Positions 55,988-63,846 of a DNA stretch of 64,000 bases are shown one piece after another. Made by a program: the position numbers and the translations under genes. Location: positions 120,984 through 184,983 of the forward strand of contig NZ_JBDKWZ010000014.1 of assembly GCF_039710355.1 (NCBI RefSeq). Direction: 5' to 3'. The notes below the pieces were generated by a model that was given only the letters and a program-made list of their open reading frames with translations, was not told the DNA's origin and made no database searches. Each line of letters starts with the position of its first letter. Position 1 is the first letter of the stretch. This DNA comes from Rapidithrix thailandica (GTDB taxonomy: Bacteria; Bacteroidota; Bacteroidia; Cytophagales; Flammeovirgaceae).

Positions 55988-56268
55988 CCACCAACGAAGG
56001 CACAACCCCAATCGAGTGGACGGTGTACGGCAAGGTGGTGAAGGGGGAAGACTTTACCGAATACCGCTACGATGCCTCGGGTGAACCTCGGATGAAACCT
56101 CGGGCAATGTGCTGGCGATCTACAAAGACCAGCAGGTAAGCGAACAGCCGGTGTACGGCAGCAGCCGGGTAGGGCTGTTTAGACGCTCCATCCAACCGGA
56201 AGGACAAGCAGAAGAGAGCCAACCCCAGGCCGGAGAGCTGACCCTGGGCCACCGGCAGTACGAACGTA
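55988..56268 (+). pseudogene. RHS-core remnant A
   Basis: Bases here match main-gene positions about 53935-54262 (IEWTVYGKV...KGEDFTEYRYDASG...QVSEQPVYGSSRVGLFRRSIQPEGQAEE...HRQYE). The stretch coding NRVYKGVKVGTTTKMTHYVRDASG is missing. In the main gene that stretch lies between two 14-bp direct repeats, GATGCCTCGGGCAA (54023 and 54095). The deletion site instead holds extra TCGGRTGAA units that shift the frame. It has no tip and no start; a dead fragment. Confidence 0.88.
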
Positions 56269-56270
56269 AA

Positions 56271-56343
56271 AACTCTTCAAGGTTTCTTAATTAAATGCTG
56301 CTTAGTTTTAGCACAGGCTTGGTTTTTCAAACCTTGAAGAGTT
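56271..56343. repeat. 73-bp hairpin element, copy 1
   Basis: Perfect 15-bp terminal inverted repeats, AACTCTTCAAGGTTT and its complement, flank a 43-base centre. The same 73 bp occur at 62319-62391. In both places it joins the 3' end of one RHS-core fragment to the 5' end of another. Confidence 0.85.
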
Positions 56344-56344
56344 G

Positions 56345-56492
56345 AAATCGGCAATTTGATAGAAGGCATCGAATGGACGGTGTACGGCAAGGTGGCCAAG
56401 GTGGTGAAGGGGGAGGATTTTACCGAATACCGCTATGATGCCTCGGGTGAAATCTCGGGCAACCGGGTGTACAAGGGGGTGGAGGTAGGCTG
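56345..56492 (+). pseudogene. RHS-core remnant B
   Basis: Begins GAAATCGGCAATTTGATAGA and matches main-gene positions about 53909-54065 (EIGNLI...EGIEWTVYGKVAKVVKGEDFTEYRYDASG), with a 12-bp TCGGGTGAAATC unit added before GNRVYKG. It stops abruptly at GTAGGC and is followed by unrelated AT-rich sequence; no tip. Confidence 0.85.
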
Positions 56493-56614
56493 TATTTCAT
56501 TAAAAATCTTGAAGGGTTGATCTTATTAATTGCTTGGAGTTAATTAGATGGTTTTTTGGGTGGATCATTACCGATATTTTCAATTCTGTTAAAGTTTATT
56601 TTCCGGAGTAATAA

Positions 56615-57199
56615 CTACCTAAAGGTGCTGGAACATTGGGTTTCCAAACTTGCCGCACAGTGACTCAGCCCACAGTTTTTTAATGTATTTATTACCTGGC
56701 TTTTAGTTTTGGTAGGGTTTTTCAGCCTGTTGACCATTGAATGAAATGCCCTGCAAGCCACCTCTGTATTCAGGTCTATTAACTGCACAAGCAAGTGGTC
56801 CGGTGATTGGGCTTCGATATCAAACTTTTCAATAGCCTTTTTGAGGAAGTCCCGGAGGTTGAAGGTAGCAATTAGGTCAGCCTTACCTCTAATGGCACAT
56901 GCCAATACATGCCTGTCATTTTCATCCGGTAGGTTTAGGCTGGGGATCAACTCCACAAAATTATCGACCGTTGCATCTGGAAATGCTTTATTCATGGCTT
57001 CAACGGTTTTCACGAGGTACTTTTGTTTTAAATCCCTTCTGTTTTTGAGAAGGTTATTGACCTATTCCCTCTGTATGGTATTACTCCATTTAGGTTTGAA
57101 CAAACCTTCGGCTGCAAAGGAAAGAAGCAGGTCTCTTACCGGGGCAGGGTAAAGTACACAGGCATCAAGTACTACGGTAAATCTTGGGGAATGTATCAT
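56615..57199 (-). pseudogene. PIN-domain toxin gene with an in-frame nonsense codon
   Basis: Reading from ATG 57199, the frame gives MIHSPRFTVVLDACVLYP, the typical first strand and first acidic residue (Asp12) of a PIN ribonuclease. It runs on to QRE, where codon 46 (57064-57062) is TAG, then continues VNNLLKNRRDL and on to LPDENDRHVLACAIRGKADLIATFNLRDF, the conserved PIN acidic core, ending at 56615. The TAG sits where related PIN proteins have Trp (E-W-[VI]-N-N-L-L), so one base change made it. The 132-aa downstream part alone lacks the first catalytic Asp. Its start overlaps the HTH gene by 4 bases, as in toxin-antitoxin pairs. Confidence 0.85.
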
Positions 57200-57654
57200 T
57201 CGTAACCGAGATTTAATTCTTGAGCCTGCTTGGCCAGAAAATCAAGTTGGTTTTCTCTGTCGCTTTTCAGTTGCTGTTCGTATTTCATCAGATCTTGCAA
57301 TTGAATCCTTCTGTGGCTCCCGACTTTTTTGAAAGGGATTTTCCCAGTTTCCAAAAGCTTGACTAAATGGGGCCGGGATACATTTAACATATCGGCAGCT
57401 TGTTGTGTACTGACTTCAGAGTTGGAGGGAATGATGGTAATGGATTTACCCTCAGCCATGTTGGCCAAAATCACCGCCAGTAGAGACAGTGCTTTTTGGG
57501 GTATCGTAATCTGTTCGTTCGTTTCCTGAATGCTGATATGCACAACCTTTTGACGGGATTTTCTTAGTGCATTCGAAGCGTTTTCAAGTTGCGATATAGC
57601 ACTAAGGGCAATTTTTTGCTCCTCTTTTGTCGTGCGTTTTAACAAGGGTTCCAT
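57196..57654 (-). CDS. Excisionase-type HTH protein, antitoxin of the PIN pair
   Basis: The 152-aa protein has a MerR/excisionase-like helix-turn-helix at about 85-135 (STQQAADMLNVSRPHLVKLLETGKIPFKKVGSHRRI, then LQDLMKYEQQ), with a helical N-terminal part. HTH proteins of this type precede PIN-domain genes in Bacteroidota as a toxin-antitoxin pair, with the ATGA overlap seen here. The HTH gene is intact while the PIN gene has a stop, consistent with loss of the toxin first. The pair sits between RHS remnants, as an insertion in the array. Confidence 0.85.
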   Translation of the reverse strand: MEPLLKRTTKEEQKIALSAISQLENASNALRKSRQKVVHISIQETNEQITIPQKALSLLAVILANMAEGKSITIIPSNSEVSTQQAADMLNVSRPHLVKLLETGKIPFKKVGSHRRIQLQDLMKYEQQLKSDRENQLDFLAKQAQELNLGYE

Positions 57655-57752
57655 CGTTTATTTTATGTTTTGTATCAAAAATAGGGACGTAATACAAGCG
57701 AAACAAATAAAATAAACGAAATATTCGAAAAATGTATCTTTGAAAATCAATT

Positions 57753-58130
57753 GAAGGCATAACCCCAATCGACCGGACGGTGTACGGCAAAGTGGCCAAG
57801 GTGGTGAAAGGGGAAGACTTTACCGAATATCGCTACGATGCCTCGGGCAACCGGGTGTACAAAGGGGTGAAAGTAGGCACTACCACCAAGATGACCCACT
57901 ATGTACGGGATGTCTCGGATGAAATCTCGGGCAATGTAATGGCCATTTACAAAGACCAGCAAGTAAGCGAGCAACCCGTGTACGGTAGCAGCCAGGTAGG
58001 GTTGTTCAGACGCACTATCCAACCGGAAGGACAAGCAGAAGAGAGCCAACCCCAAGCCGGAGAACTGGCCTTGGGCCACCGCCAGTACGAACTGAGCAAC
58101 CACCTTGGGGCAGACGCCTAGTCCAATGTC
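57753..58130 (+). pseudogene. RHS-core lead fragment of cassette 2
   Basis: Matches main-gene positions about 53943-54290 closely (TVYGKVAKVVKGEDFTEYRY to HRQYELSNHLG). It lacks a start and everything upstream. It carries an added 12-bp DEIS-coding unit (57909-57935) and a 15-bp insert at 58110-58124 with an in-frame TAG (58119-58121), after which the RHS frame resumes with NVLATITDR. It is a promoterless homology arm for the following tip. Confidence 0.88.
58110..58124 (+). other. 15-bp stop-bearing insert in cassette 2
   Basis: GCAGACGCCTAGTCC interrupts HLG-NVLATITDR in frame, adding A-D-A-stop-S. The identical insert is at 60064-60078 and 62768-62782. It is absent from the expressed gene at the same place (about 54274). 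Confidence 0.85.
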
Positions 58131-59155
58131 TTGGCGACTATCACCGACCGGGGGAAATACAAGGACAACCGCCGGGCCTCCGAAGTGTTAAGTGCTTCCG
58201 ATTATTTTCCTTTTGGCAAACAAATGGCCGGTCGGAACTACTCGGATGAGAACTACCGTTACGGGTTTAACGGGAAGGAAGGGGATGGTAGCTTTAACAA
58301 GGAAGGAGATGATTTTACGCACTATGATTTTGGAGCCAGAATTTATGATGGTAGGATTGGGAGATGGTTAAGTCGGGATCCTCTAGAAGTTAAATATCCA
58401 ATGCTTTCAACTTATTGTTTTGTAGGCAATTCTCCAATAATGGTTATTGACCCTAACGGAAAAGAAATTATTCTTGTTAACTATGAAAACTGGAGTGAAA
58501 AACAAAAAGAAGCATGGGAGACTTTTTTGAGAACACCATCAGGGAAAGAATTATATGAAAAATATAATAATAGTAAAGTACATGATATTTATTTTGTTCA
58601 ATCGAAATATAAATTACAAACCTATTCAAGTAGAACTAAGCAAAGAAGTATAAATGCAGGAGGAATAACTTTAAGAGATATTTCTAATGATAAAAGTAAG
58701 ATAGATGTTGGAGGAAGATATTTTAATATTGACGAATCGTGGTTTTTTGGAAATGATGAAATTGAATTTGATGATATCCAATATATAAAAGACAATAAAA
58801 CTAATCTGTCTAAAAAACGAGGGGTATTGCAGTTTTAGATCGAAAAGTACTTAATCAAATAGATGGATTAGAACTCAAAAATGAAGATAGGAATGTCCAT
58901 GTAATTCTAATGTCACCTATTTTGGATAATATGAGTAAATATGATGCTGCTGAAAGCTATTATCATGAGTTAATGGCTCACATTGAGCTATGGTTAGAGC
59001 AAGTAGCTAAGAATGTGAAAGATGAACATGAAAAATATGGAAGTAGTATGACAAGAGATGGTTATAATGATTATAAATTTGAACCTAATAAGGGAACCCC
59101 TGCAAATAAGATTCATCATGAACTAAAAGAGTTAGAAAAAAGTGATAATAAATGA
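58131..59155 (+). pseudogene. Cassette 2 toxin tip with HExxH motif, frameshifted
   Basis: From TTG 58131 (or by fusion to an upstream core) the frame codes ATITDRGKYKDNRRASEV, the core to YGFNGKE, then a different AT-rich core variant (YDFGARIYDGRIGRWLSRDPLE) and a tip, ending at a TAG at 58838. Adding one base to the A6 run at 58812-58817 would continue the protein as TRGIAVLDRKVLNQIDGLEL to KSDNK at 59155. The continued part contains YYHELMAH (58961-58981), an HExxH zinc-peptidase motif. So the tip is a second, different metallopeptidase-like toxin, split by a homopolymer indel. Real mutation, phase variation or sequencing error cannot be separated here. Confidence 0.78.
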
Positions 59156-59702
59156 TGATTTTTTTATACGTAAGTCAATTTATTATTTACTATTATTACA
59201 GTTGCATGTATCATGTAATAATTGTGATGTAAATAGTAATGTTGAAAAATATGATGTTCCTTTTTCTTACAATGAGTCACAGGAAGAATTTGAAGTAGTT
59301 ATTGATAGTATTTGTTATAACGGCAATAGTTACAAAATAATAAGGAGCTCGAAAGTCCCATTTTTGTCTATAGATAGCGTACTTGTCAAAAAATGTAATA
59401 ATAATTCTCTTATTATTGGCTATTTCGAAGATGAAGTTTTTTTCTCCTCTGAACTCGACTTGAGCGATATGAAAATAGGAGAAGACCTATATAATGAAGA
59501 ACTTCCAATCACTTATCCAAATGTGGTTACTTATGAAGGAATTAGCATAGATAAGGTATCAGGTGATTCTATCTACACTCTGTCATTTATAGAAAGAATC
59601 TTTGGGATATATAAAATCAGGATTTTTTTTGATAAAAATTTGAGAATAAAAAAAATTATTGAAGAGGATCTTTCAGATGATTCAACAAAGATTTTTTTGT
59701 AA
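59142..59702 (+). CDS. Candidate immunity lipoprotein for cassette 2
   Basis: The 186-aa frame opens at GTG 59142, overlapping the toxin end by 14 bases, and gives a lipoprotein signal (IYYLLLLQLHVSC, Cys about 25) and a beta-rich domain of unknown family. The ATGs at 59152 and 59155 would be the natural starts, but they read into this frame only if the T7 run at 59159-59165 were T8; the signal would then be MIFFIRKSIYYLLLLQLHVSC. The start is therefore uncertain. Position, AT content and lipoprotein nature match the immunity gene of the expressed tip. Confidence 0.65.
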   Translation: MIINDDFFIRKSIYYLLLLQLHVSCNNCDVNSNVEKYDVPFSYNESQEEFEVVIDSICYNGNSYKIIRSSKVPFLSIDSVLVKKCNNNSLIIGYFEDEVFFSSELDLSDMKIGEDLYNEELPITYPNVVTYEGISIDKVSGDSIYTLSFIERIFGIYKIRIFFDKNLRIKKIIEEDLSDDSTKIFL

Positions 59703-59827
59703 TTAGCAGCAAAAAATAGGTGTAGAATGGACACCAGAAATAAGATAGGGGTTTTATTAAAATGTTGAAAACGTCTTATCTCAATGGCCTTAATTAAGAT
59801 AGTTCAGCTTTGATCGAATATTTATGA

Positions 59828-60191
59828 TAGTCACTACCACCAAGATGACCCACTATATACGGGGTGCCTCGGATGAAATCTCGGGCAATGTAATGGCCAT
59901 TTACAAAGACCAGCAAGTAAGCGAACAACCGGTGTACGGCAGCAGTCGGGTAGGGTTGTTCAAACGCTCCATCCAACCGGAAGGACAGCCGGCAGCCAAC
60001 CAACCCCAAGCCGGAGAGCTGGCTTTGGGCCACCGCCAGTACGAACTGAGCAACCACCTTGGGGCAGACGCCTAGTCCAATGTCTTGGCGACTATCACCG
60101 ACCGGGTGAAATACAAAGACAACAGCCGGGCCTCCGAAGTGTTAAGTGCCTCAGACTATTTCCAACTAGCCGTCCGCCCTTTAGCAAACAA
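59828..60191 (+). pseudogene. RHS-core lead fragment of cassette 3
   Basis: Begins with TTTKMTHYIRGASDEISGNV and matches main-gene positions about 54064-54390. It contains the DEIS-type unit, the 15-bp TAG insert at 60064-60078 and a second insert near 60163-60178 (net 13 bp relative to the expressed gene) that shifts the frame within DYFPFGKQMAG. The RHS frame resumes at ATG 60192 (MAGRNYSDENYRYG). Confidence 0.88.
60163..60178 (+). other. Frame-shifting insert, inverted relative of the TAG insert
   Basis: CAACTAGCCGTCCGCC replaces a short part of the DYFPFG codons. Its reverse complement GGCGGACGGCTAGTT matches GGCAGACGCCTAGTC of the upstream insert at 12 of 15 positions, so the two form a degenerate inverted pair about 100 bp apart. 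The same is seen at about 62867-62882. Confidence 0.7.
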
Positions 60192-61274
60192 ATGGCCGGT
60201 CGGAACTACTCGGATGAGAACTACCGTTACGGCTTTAACGGGAAGGAAAACGACAAGGACTTCGGCCACCAGCACCTGATCCAGGATTACGGTTTCCGCC
60301 TGTACAACCCGGAGATTGGGAAGTTTTTGTCAGTGGATCCGCTGACTAGTTCTTACCCTTGGAATTCAACATATGCTTTTGCTGAAAACAGGGTGATTGA
60401 TGGGATTGATCTTGATGGGACCGAGTGGGAGTCTAAACACAAATGGACAGATATTGTTCCAGGAACATCTATGACATATGCGAATGGGTGGAGAGTTCAG
60501 TCACAATTAATCTTACAAAAATATCTTACAGATGGCTCTACTATTGATTGTGCAGATTTAGCAGCTCGGTCTTTAATAGAATATGCTCATAATAACCAAC
60601 TCCCCTTTCATTTAGAAGGGAGTAATACTAGTGTAGAACTACGTTTGTTTGATAATGATTTAATGCAATATCAGACATGGCAGCAACTAGCCAAAGCTGT
60701 TGGGGATGCCTATGCCGCCTCTGACTTTTTTAACAATTCTGTTTTTTTGCTTGAAAAAAGCTTTGATAAACTTGAAGCAGGTGATTTAGTCCTTTGGAAT
60801 TGGTACCAATTTGGATTTTCAACAGATATTTATCACGTTCAGACTGTGGTAGAAATATTAGGTGAAGATTATAAAACAATTCAAGGCTCAACAGGATCTA
60901 ATGCATCAGAAAAAACTTATTCCATTGAAAATGTTTCAAATGGTAGAAGAGATGTTCTGAATGATCCATTTCCCAATAGCACTAAAGCTAAATCCTGGAA
61001 TTTTACTTATTTTGATAAATTTGTAAATTATAATTCAATGGAACAAATAGATTCTAAGTTCTCTGTAATAAAAAAAAGGTTGACTATGGAAATACTTAAC
61101 CAACTTAGTATGGGTGGAACTTTTGAGGATTTAAGTCATAATGATAGGCAACTAGTTAGATTCGCAGCGACTTATGAATTATATACTGGGAAAAAATATT
61201 TTGGTACTTATATTTATAGAAAAAAAGACTTCCGTGGGCATGAATCAGGAGGATATTGGGAAGGTGAAAATTAA
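60192..61274 (+). CDS. Cassette 3 toxin tip, NlpC/P60-like cysteine peptidase
   Basis: From ATG 60192 the 360-aa frame starts with the RHS core (MAGRNYSDENYRYGFNGKEND to KFLSVDPLTSSYP) and a DGIDLDG linker. The AT-rich tip follows (about 78-360). TIDCADLAARSLIEY (Cys120), a later GDLVLWNW (197-204) and HVQTVVEI (His215) match the order and spacing of NlpC/P60 or CHAP-type amidases: nucleophile Cys, GDLV strand, His. Such enzymes cut peptidoglycan peptides or other amide bonds, which fits a periplasmic target and the membrane-protein candidate immunity gene that follows. As it stands the ORF lacks signal and shell, so it is probably silent unless joined to the expressed gene. Confidence 0.7.
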   Translation: MAGRNYSDENYRYGFNGKENDKDFGHQHLIQDYGFRLYNPEIGKFLSVDPLTSSYPWNSTYAFAENRVIDGIDLDGTEWESKHKWTDIVPGTSMTYANGWRVQSQLILQKYLTDGSTIDCADLAARSLIEYAHNNQLPFHLEGSNTSVELRLFDNDLMQYQTWQQLAKAVGDAYAASDFFNNSVFLLEKSFDKLEAGDLVLWNWYQFGFSTDIYHVQTVVEILGEDYKTIQGSTGSNASEKTYSIENVSNGRRDVLNDPFPNSTKAKSWNFTYFDKFVNYNSMEQIDSKFSVIKKRLTMEILNQLSMGGTFEDLSHNDRQLVRFAATYELYTGKKYFGTYIYRKKDFRGHESGGYWEGEN

Positions 61275-61701
61275 ACAAGTGAAATTACATTTGGTTTTTA
61301 TTGGTGCTGTCCTCATAGCATGTATGCTCTTAAGCCATTGGGTGAAATTAGCTGTAGGAATAGGTTTTTTAACCAATACTCAGATTAATATATCTTATAT
61401 GTTCCATTCGGTTATTTTGGGTTATTCAATTGCATTAAGCATTAGAATTAAAAAACACTGGATTATAAAGCTTATTACACCAATTATGCTATTTGTTGCT
61501 GTCAAATCTATCACTGCTATTGTTTTATTAAATATAAAATTCAAAATTGATCATAATGAAGTAAATGGTATCATAAATTATATCTTTTTAGACAATTGGA
61601 TTTGGAACATCATATACTATCAATTCTTTTTAATGGCTATTCTATTGATTGTTTTTGATTTTATTATTACCCCTTTAAAAATAAAAAAGACGGTGGAGTA
61701 A
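61240..61701 (+). CDS. Candidate membrane immunity protein for cassette 3
   Basis: I choose ATG 61240 (MNQEDIGKVKIKQVKLHL) over the longer frame to 61174 because it leaves a short basic N terminus before the first helix; GTG 61264 is also possible. The 153-aa product has four hydrophobic helices (VFIGAVLIACMLLSHWV, FHSVILGYSIALSI, LITPIMLFVAVKSITAIVLL, YYQFFLMAILLIVFDFII). It overlaps the tip gene by 35 bases, the usual arrangement of toxin and immunity. Polytopic immunity proteins are known for toxins acting in the periplasm. No family recognised. Confidence 0.65.
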   Translation: MNQEDIGKVKIKQVKLHLVFIGAVLIACMLLSHWVKLAVGIGFLTNTQINISYMFHSVILGYSIALSIRIKKHWIIKLITPIMLFVAVKSITAIVLLNIKFKIDHNEVNGIINYIFLDNWIWNIIYYQFFLMAILLIVFDFIITPLKIKKTVE

Positions 61702-62096
61702 TTTGAGAGGTTTGATTGCCCCCTCACGAGCAAGGAAACAATGTATTCACTACAGGGCCGTTCAATACCATCCCTGTTTTACTAGGTGCCAGTTTTTTAC
61801 CAAAACGGCTAGGGCAAAGGCCAACAACAAAAACTGTCACCTGGCTTGTTTTGCCACTCCTTTCGTTCATGCCAGCCATGGGACCCTTTCCTTTCCAGCA
61901 TACCCTCCCTTCGCAGCCATAGCTGTCTGTAGTTAGGCTCGCCTTGCGGCCAGAGGCAGTCACTGTTGGTTTGTTTTTAAAAGGTGTGTCTACACCAGTC
62001 CTGCTCTAAAATCCAACAGGGCTGTCTGCCAATGGTACTCGCAAAAGAAGACTGTTATTTTTGTCAAAAGAAAGTAGTAGCATAAGGACAGTATCA
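61702..62096. other. Non-coding spacer between cassettes
   Basis: These 395 bases have a base composition unlike the flanking tip DNA (more GC). ORFs are open on both strands around 61703-61963, but none looks like a protein I recognise. It may be a remnant of a mobile element. Confidence 0.4.
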
Positions 62097-62310
62097 TCAA
62101 GGCGGTCGGGGGCAAGGTGTACAAGAGGATGAACCTCGGGTGAAAGCTCGAGCAATGTGCTGGCGATCTACAAAGGCCAACAGGTAAGCGAACAACCCGT
62201 GTACGGTAGCAGTCGGGTAGAGCTGTTTAGACGCTCCATCCAACCGGAAGGACAAGCAGAAGAGAGCCAGCCCCAGGCCGGAGAGCTGGTTTTGGGCCAC
62301 CGTCAGTACG
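62097..62310 (+). pseudogene. RHS-core remnant C
   Basis: Matches remnant A (about 56073-56268) and main-gene positions about 54100-54265 (AIYKGQQVSEQPVYGSSRVELFRRSIQPEGQAEESQPQAGELVLGHRQYE), with the same kind of TCGGGTGAA expansion at its left end. Together with the 73-bp element and the following core start it repeats the A-hairpin-B arrangement seen at 56.1-56.5 kb. Confidence 0.85.
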
Positions 62311-62318
62311 AACGTAAA

Positions 62319-62391
62319 AACTCTTCAAGGTTTCTTAATTAAATGCTGCTTAGTTTTAGCACAGGCTTGGTTTTTCAAACCTTGAAGAGTT
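62319..62391. repeat. 73-bp hairpin element, copy 2
   Basis: Appears identical to 56271-56343, including both 15-bp arms and the 43-base centre, and lies in the same RHS context. Confidence 0.85.
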
Positions 62392-62895
62392 GAAATCGGC
62401 AATTTGATAGAAGGCATCGAATGGACGGTGTACAGCAAGGTGGCCAAGGTGGTGAAAGGGGAAGACTTTACCGAATACCGCTATGATGCCTCGGGCAACC
62501 GGGTGTACAAGGGAGTGAAAGTAGGCACAACCACCAAGGTGACCCACTATGTACGGGGGCTTCGGATGAAATCTCGGGTGAAGCTCGGGAGAAACCTCGG
62601 GCAATGTAATGGCCAAACAGGTAAGCGAACAACCGGTCTACGGCAGCAGCCGGGTAGGGCTGTTCAGACGCTCCATCCAACCGGAAGGACAGCCGGCAGC
62701 CAGCCAACCCCAGGCCGGAGAGCTGGCCGTGGGCCATCGCCAGTATGAGCTGAGCAATCACCTTGGGGCAGACGCCTAGTCCAACGTTTTAGCCACGATC
62801 ACCGACCGGGTGAAATACAAGGACAACCGCCGGGCCTCCGAAGTGTTAAGTGCCTCGGACTATTTCCAACTAGCCGTCCGCCCTTTGGCAAACAA
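62392..62895 (+). pseudogene. RHS-core lead fragment of cassette 4
   Basis: Matches main-gene positions about 53909-54390. It is frame-shifted around 62557-62606, where three TCGGRTGAA-type units are stacked, and has lost most of AIYKDQ. It carries the 15-bp TAG insert (62768-62782) and the inverted, frame-shifting insert (about 62867-62882). The RHS frame is restored at ATG 62896. Confidence 0.86.
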
Positions 62896-63831
62896 ATGGC
62901 CGGGCGGAACTACTCGGATGAGAACTACCGCTACGGCTTTAACGGCAAGGAAAACGACAAGGACTTCGGCAACCAGCACCTGATCCAGGATTACGGCTTC
63001 CGCCTGTACAACCCGGAGATTGGGAAGTTTTTGTCCGTGGATCCGTTGACTGCTGATTATCCAAGCTGGTCTCCTTATCCATTTGCGATGAACCGGGTGA
63101 TTGATGGAATCGACTTGGATGGGAAGGAGTTTTTGGGAGTTGGGTTCCTAATTGAGGATTTATCCAAAGGATTAACAAAAATTGGCCTTCAAAGAACAGC
63201 TGGCTTTGTAGAATCATATGGTCATAGTTTGATCATTGATCCTATTTACAGAACTTATACTCAAGTAAAAAATGTAGAAGCTGAAAAAACACTAGGAGGA
63301 AGAACATGGGCCATTACAAAATCGATTGACCCAACTGGATTAACTGCTCTACCTGACTTATATAAGTCAGGAGAAAAGGCTTTTGTTGAAGGAGATCCCT
63401 ATACACAAGGTCAACTATTAGGGATGCTTCCCGGATTATATGGAGGGTTTAAGTCTTTTAATAAATTCAAAACAGGAAGTAAAGGTATTGTTAGAAAACC
63501 TCGCCAAAGAATAAGAAATAAGATACATCATGATGTTCAAGGCAACCCAAAAGGGGGACCAATAGATGGAATAGAGGGAGTTACACCTTATTGGAAATTA
63601 AAAATCGAGATTAAAAATGGTAAACCTTTATCTGGTAAATATGATTATGTTGTAACAGAATCTGGGGAACTTAGAATTGGAAAAGGTCATGATTTCTTAT
63701 CAGGAAATGCAAAATATGTTGAAGCTGCAGGAAATGTTAAAATTCGTAATGGGAAAATAACCTCACATGGAAATGATACAGGTCATTTTCAAACTTCACT
63801 ATCAGAACTTGAAATTAATCAAAAAATATAA
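62896..63831 (+). CDS. Cassette 4 toxin tip, GHxxLSGNA type
   Basis: The 311-aa frame begins with the core (MAGRNYSDENYRYGFNGKEND to KFLSVDPLTADYP) and the DGIDLDG linker. A spacer follows (about 78-220) with VESYGHSLIIDPIYRTYTQV and a glycine-rich hydrophobic piece. The C-terminal domain (about 235-311) contains KYDYVVTESGELRIGKGHDFLSGNA, AGNVKIRNGKITSHGNDTGHF. Similar GH-x-LS / GH[FY]-ended modules cap other bacterial polymorphic toxins, probably as nucleases, but I cannot name the family with confidence. No immunity gene follows: an IS-like element begins within about 75 bases. Confidence 0.65.
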   Translation: MAGRNYSDENYRYGFNGKENDKDFGNQHLIQDYGFRLYNPEIGKFLSVDPLTADYPSWSPYPFAMNRVIDGIDLDGKEFLGVGFLIEDLSKGLTKIGLQRTAGFVESYGHSLIIDPIYRTYTQVKNVEAEKTLGGRTWAITKSIDPTGLTALPDLYKSGEKAFVEGDPYTQGQLLGMLPGLYGGFKSFNKFKTGSKGIVRKPRQRIRNKIHHDVQGNPKGGPIDGIEGVTPYWKLKIEIKNGKPLSGKYDYVVTESGELRIGKGHDFLSGNAKYVEAAGNVKIRNGKITSHGNDTGHFQTSLSELEINQKI

Positions 63832-63846
63832 GTACATGACAAAAAA

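Noticed and set aside
61703..61963. Overlapping ORFs on both strands in the spacer between cassettes 3 and 4
   Set aside because: No start context, no recognisable domain and stops soon after; probably chance ORFs in GC-richer remnant DNA.
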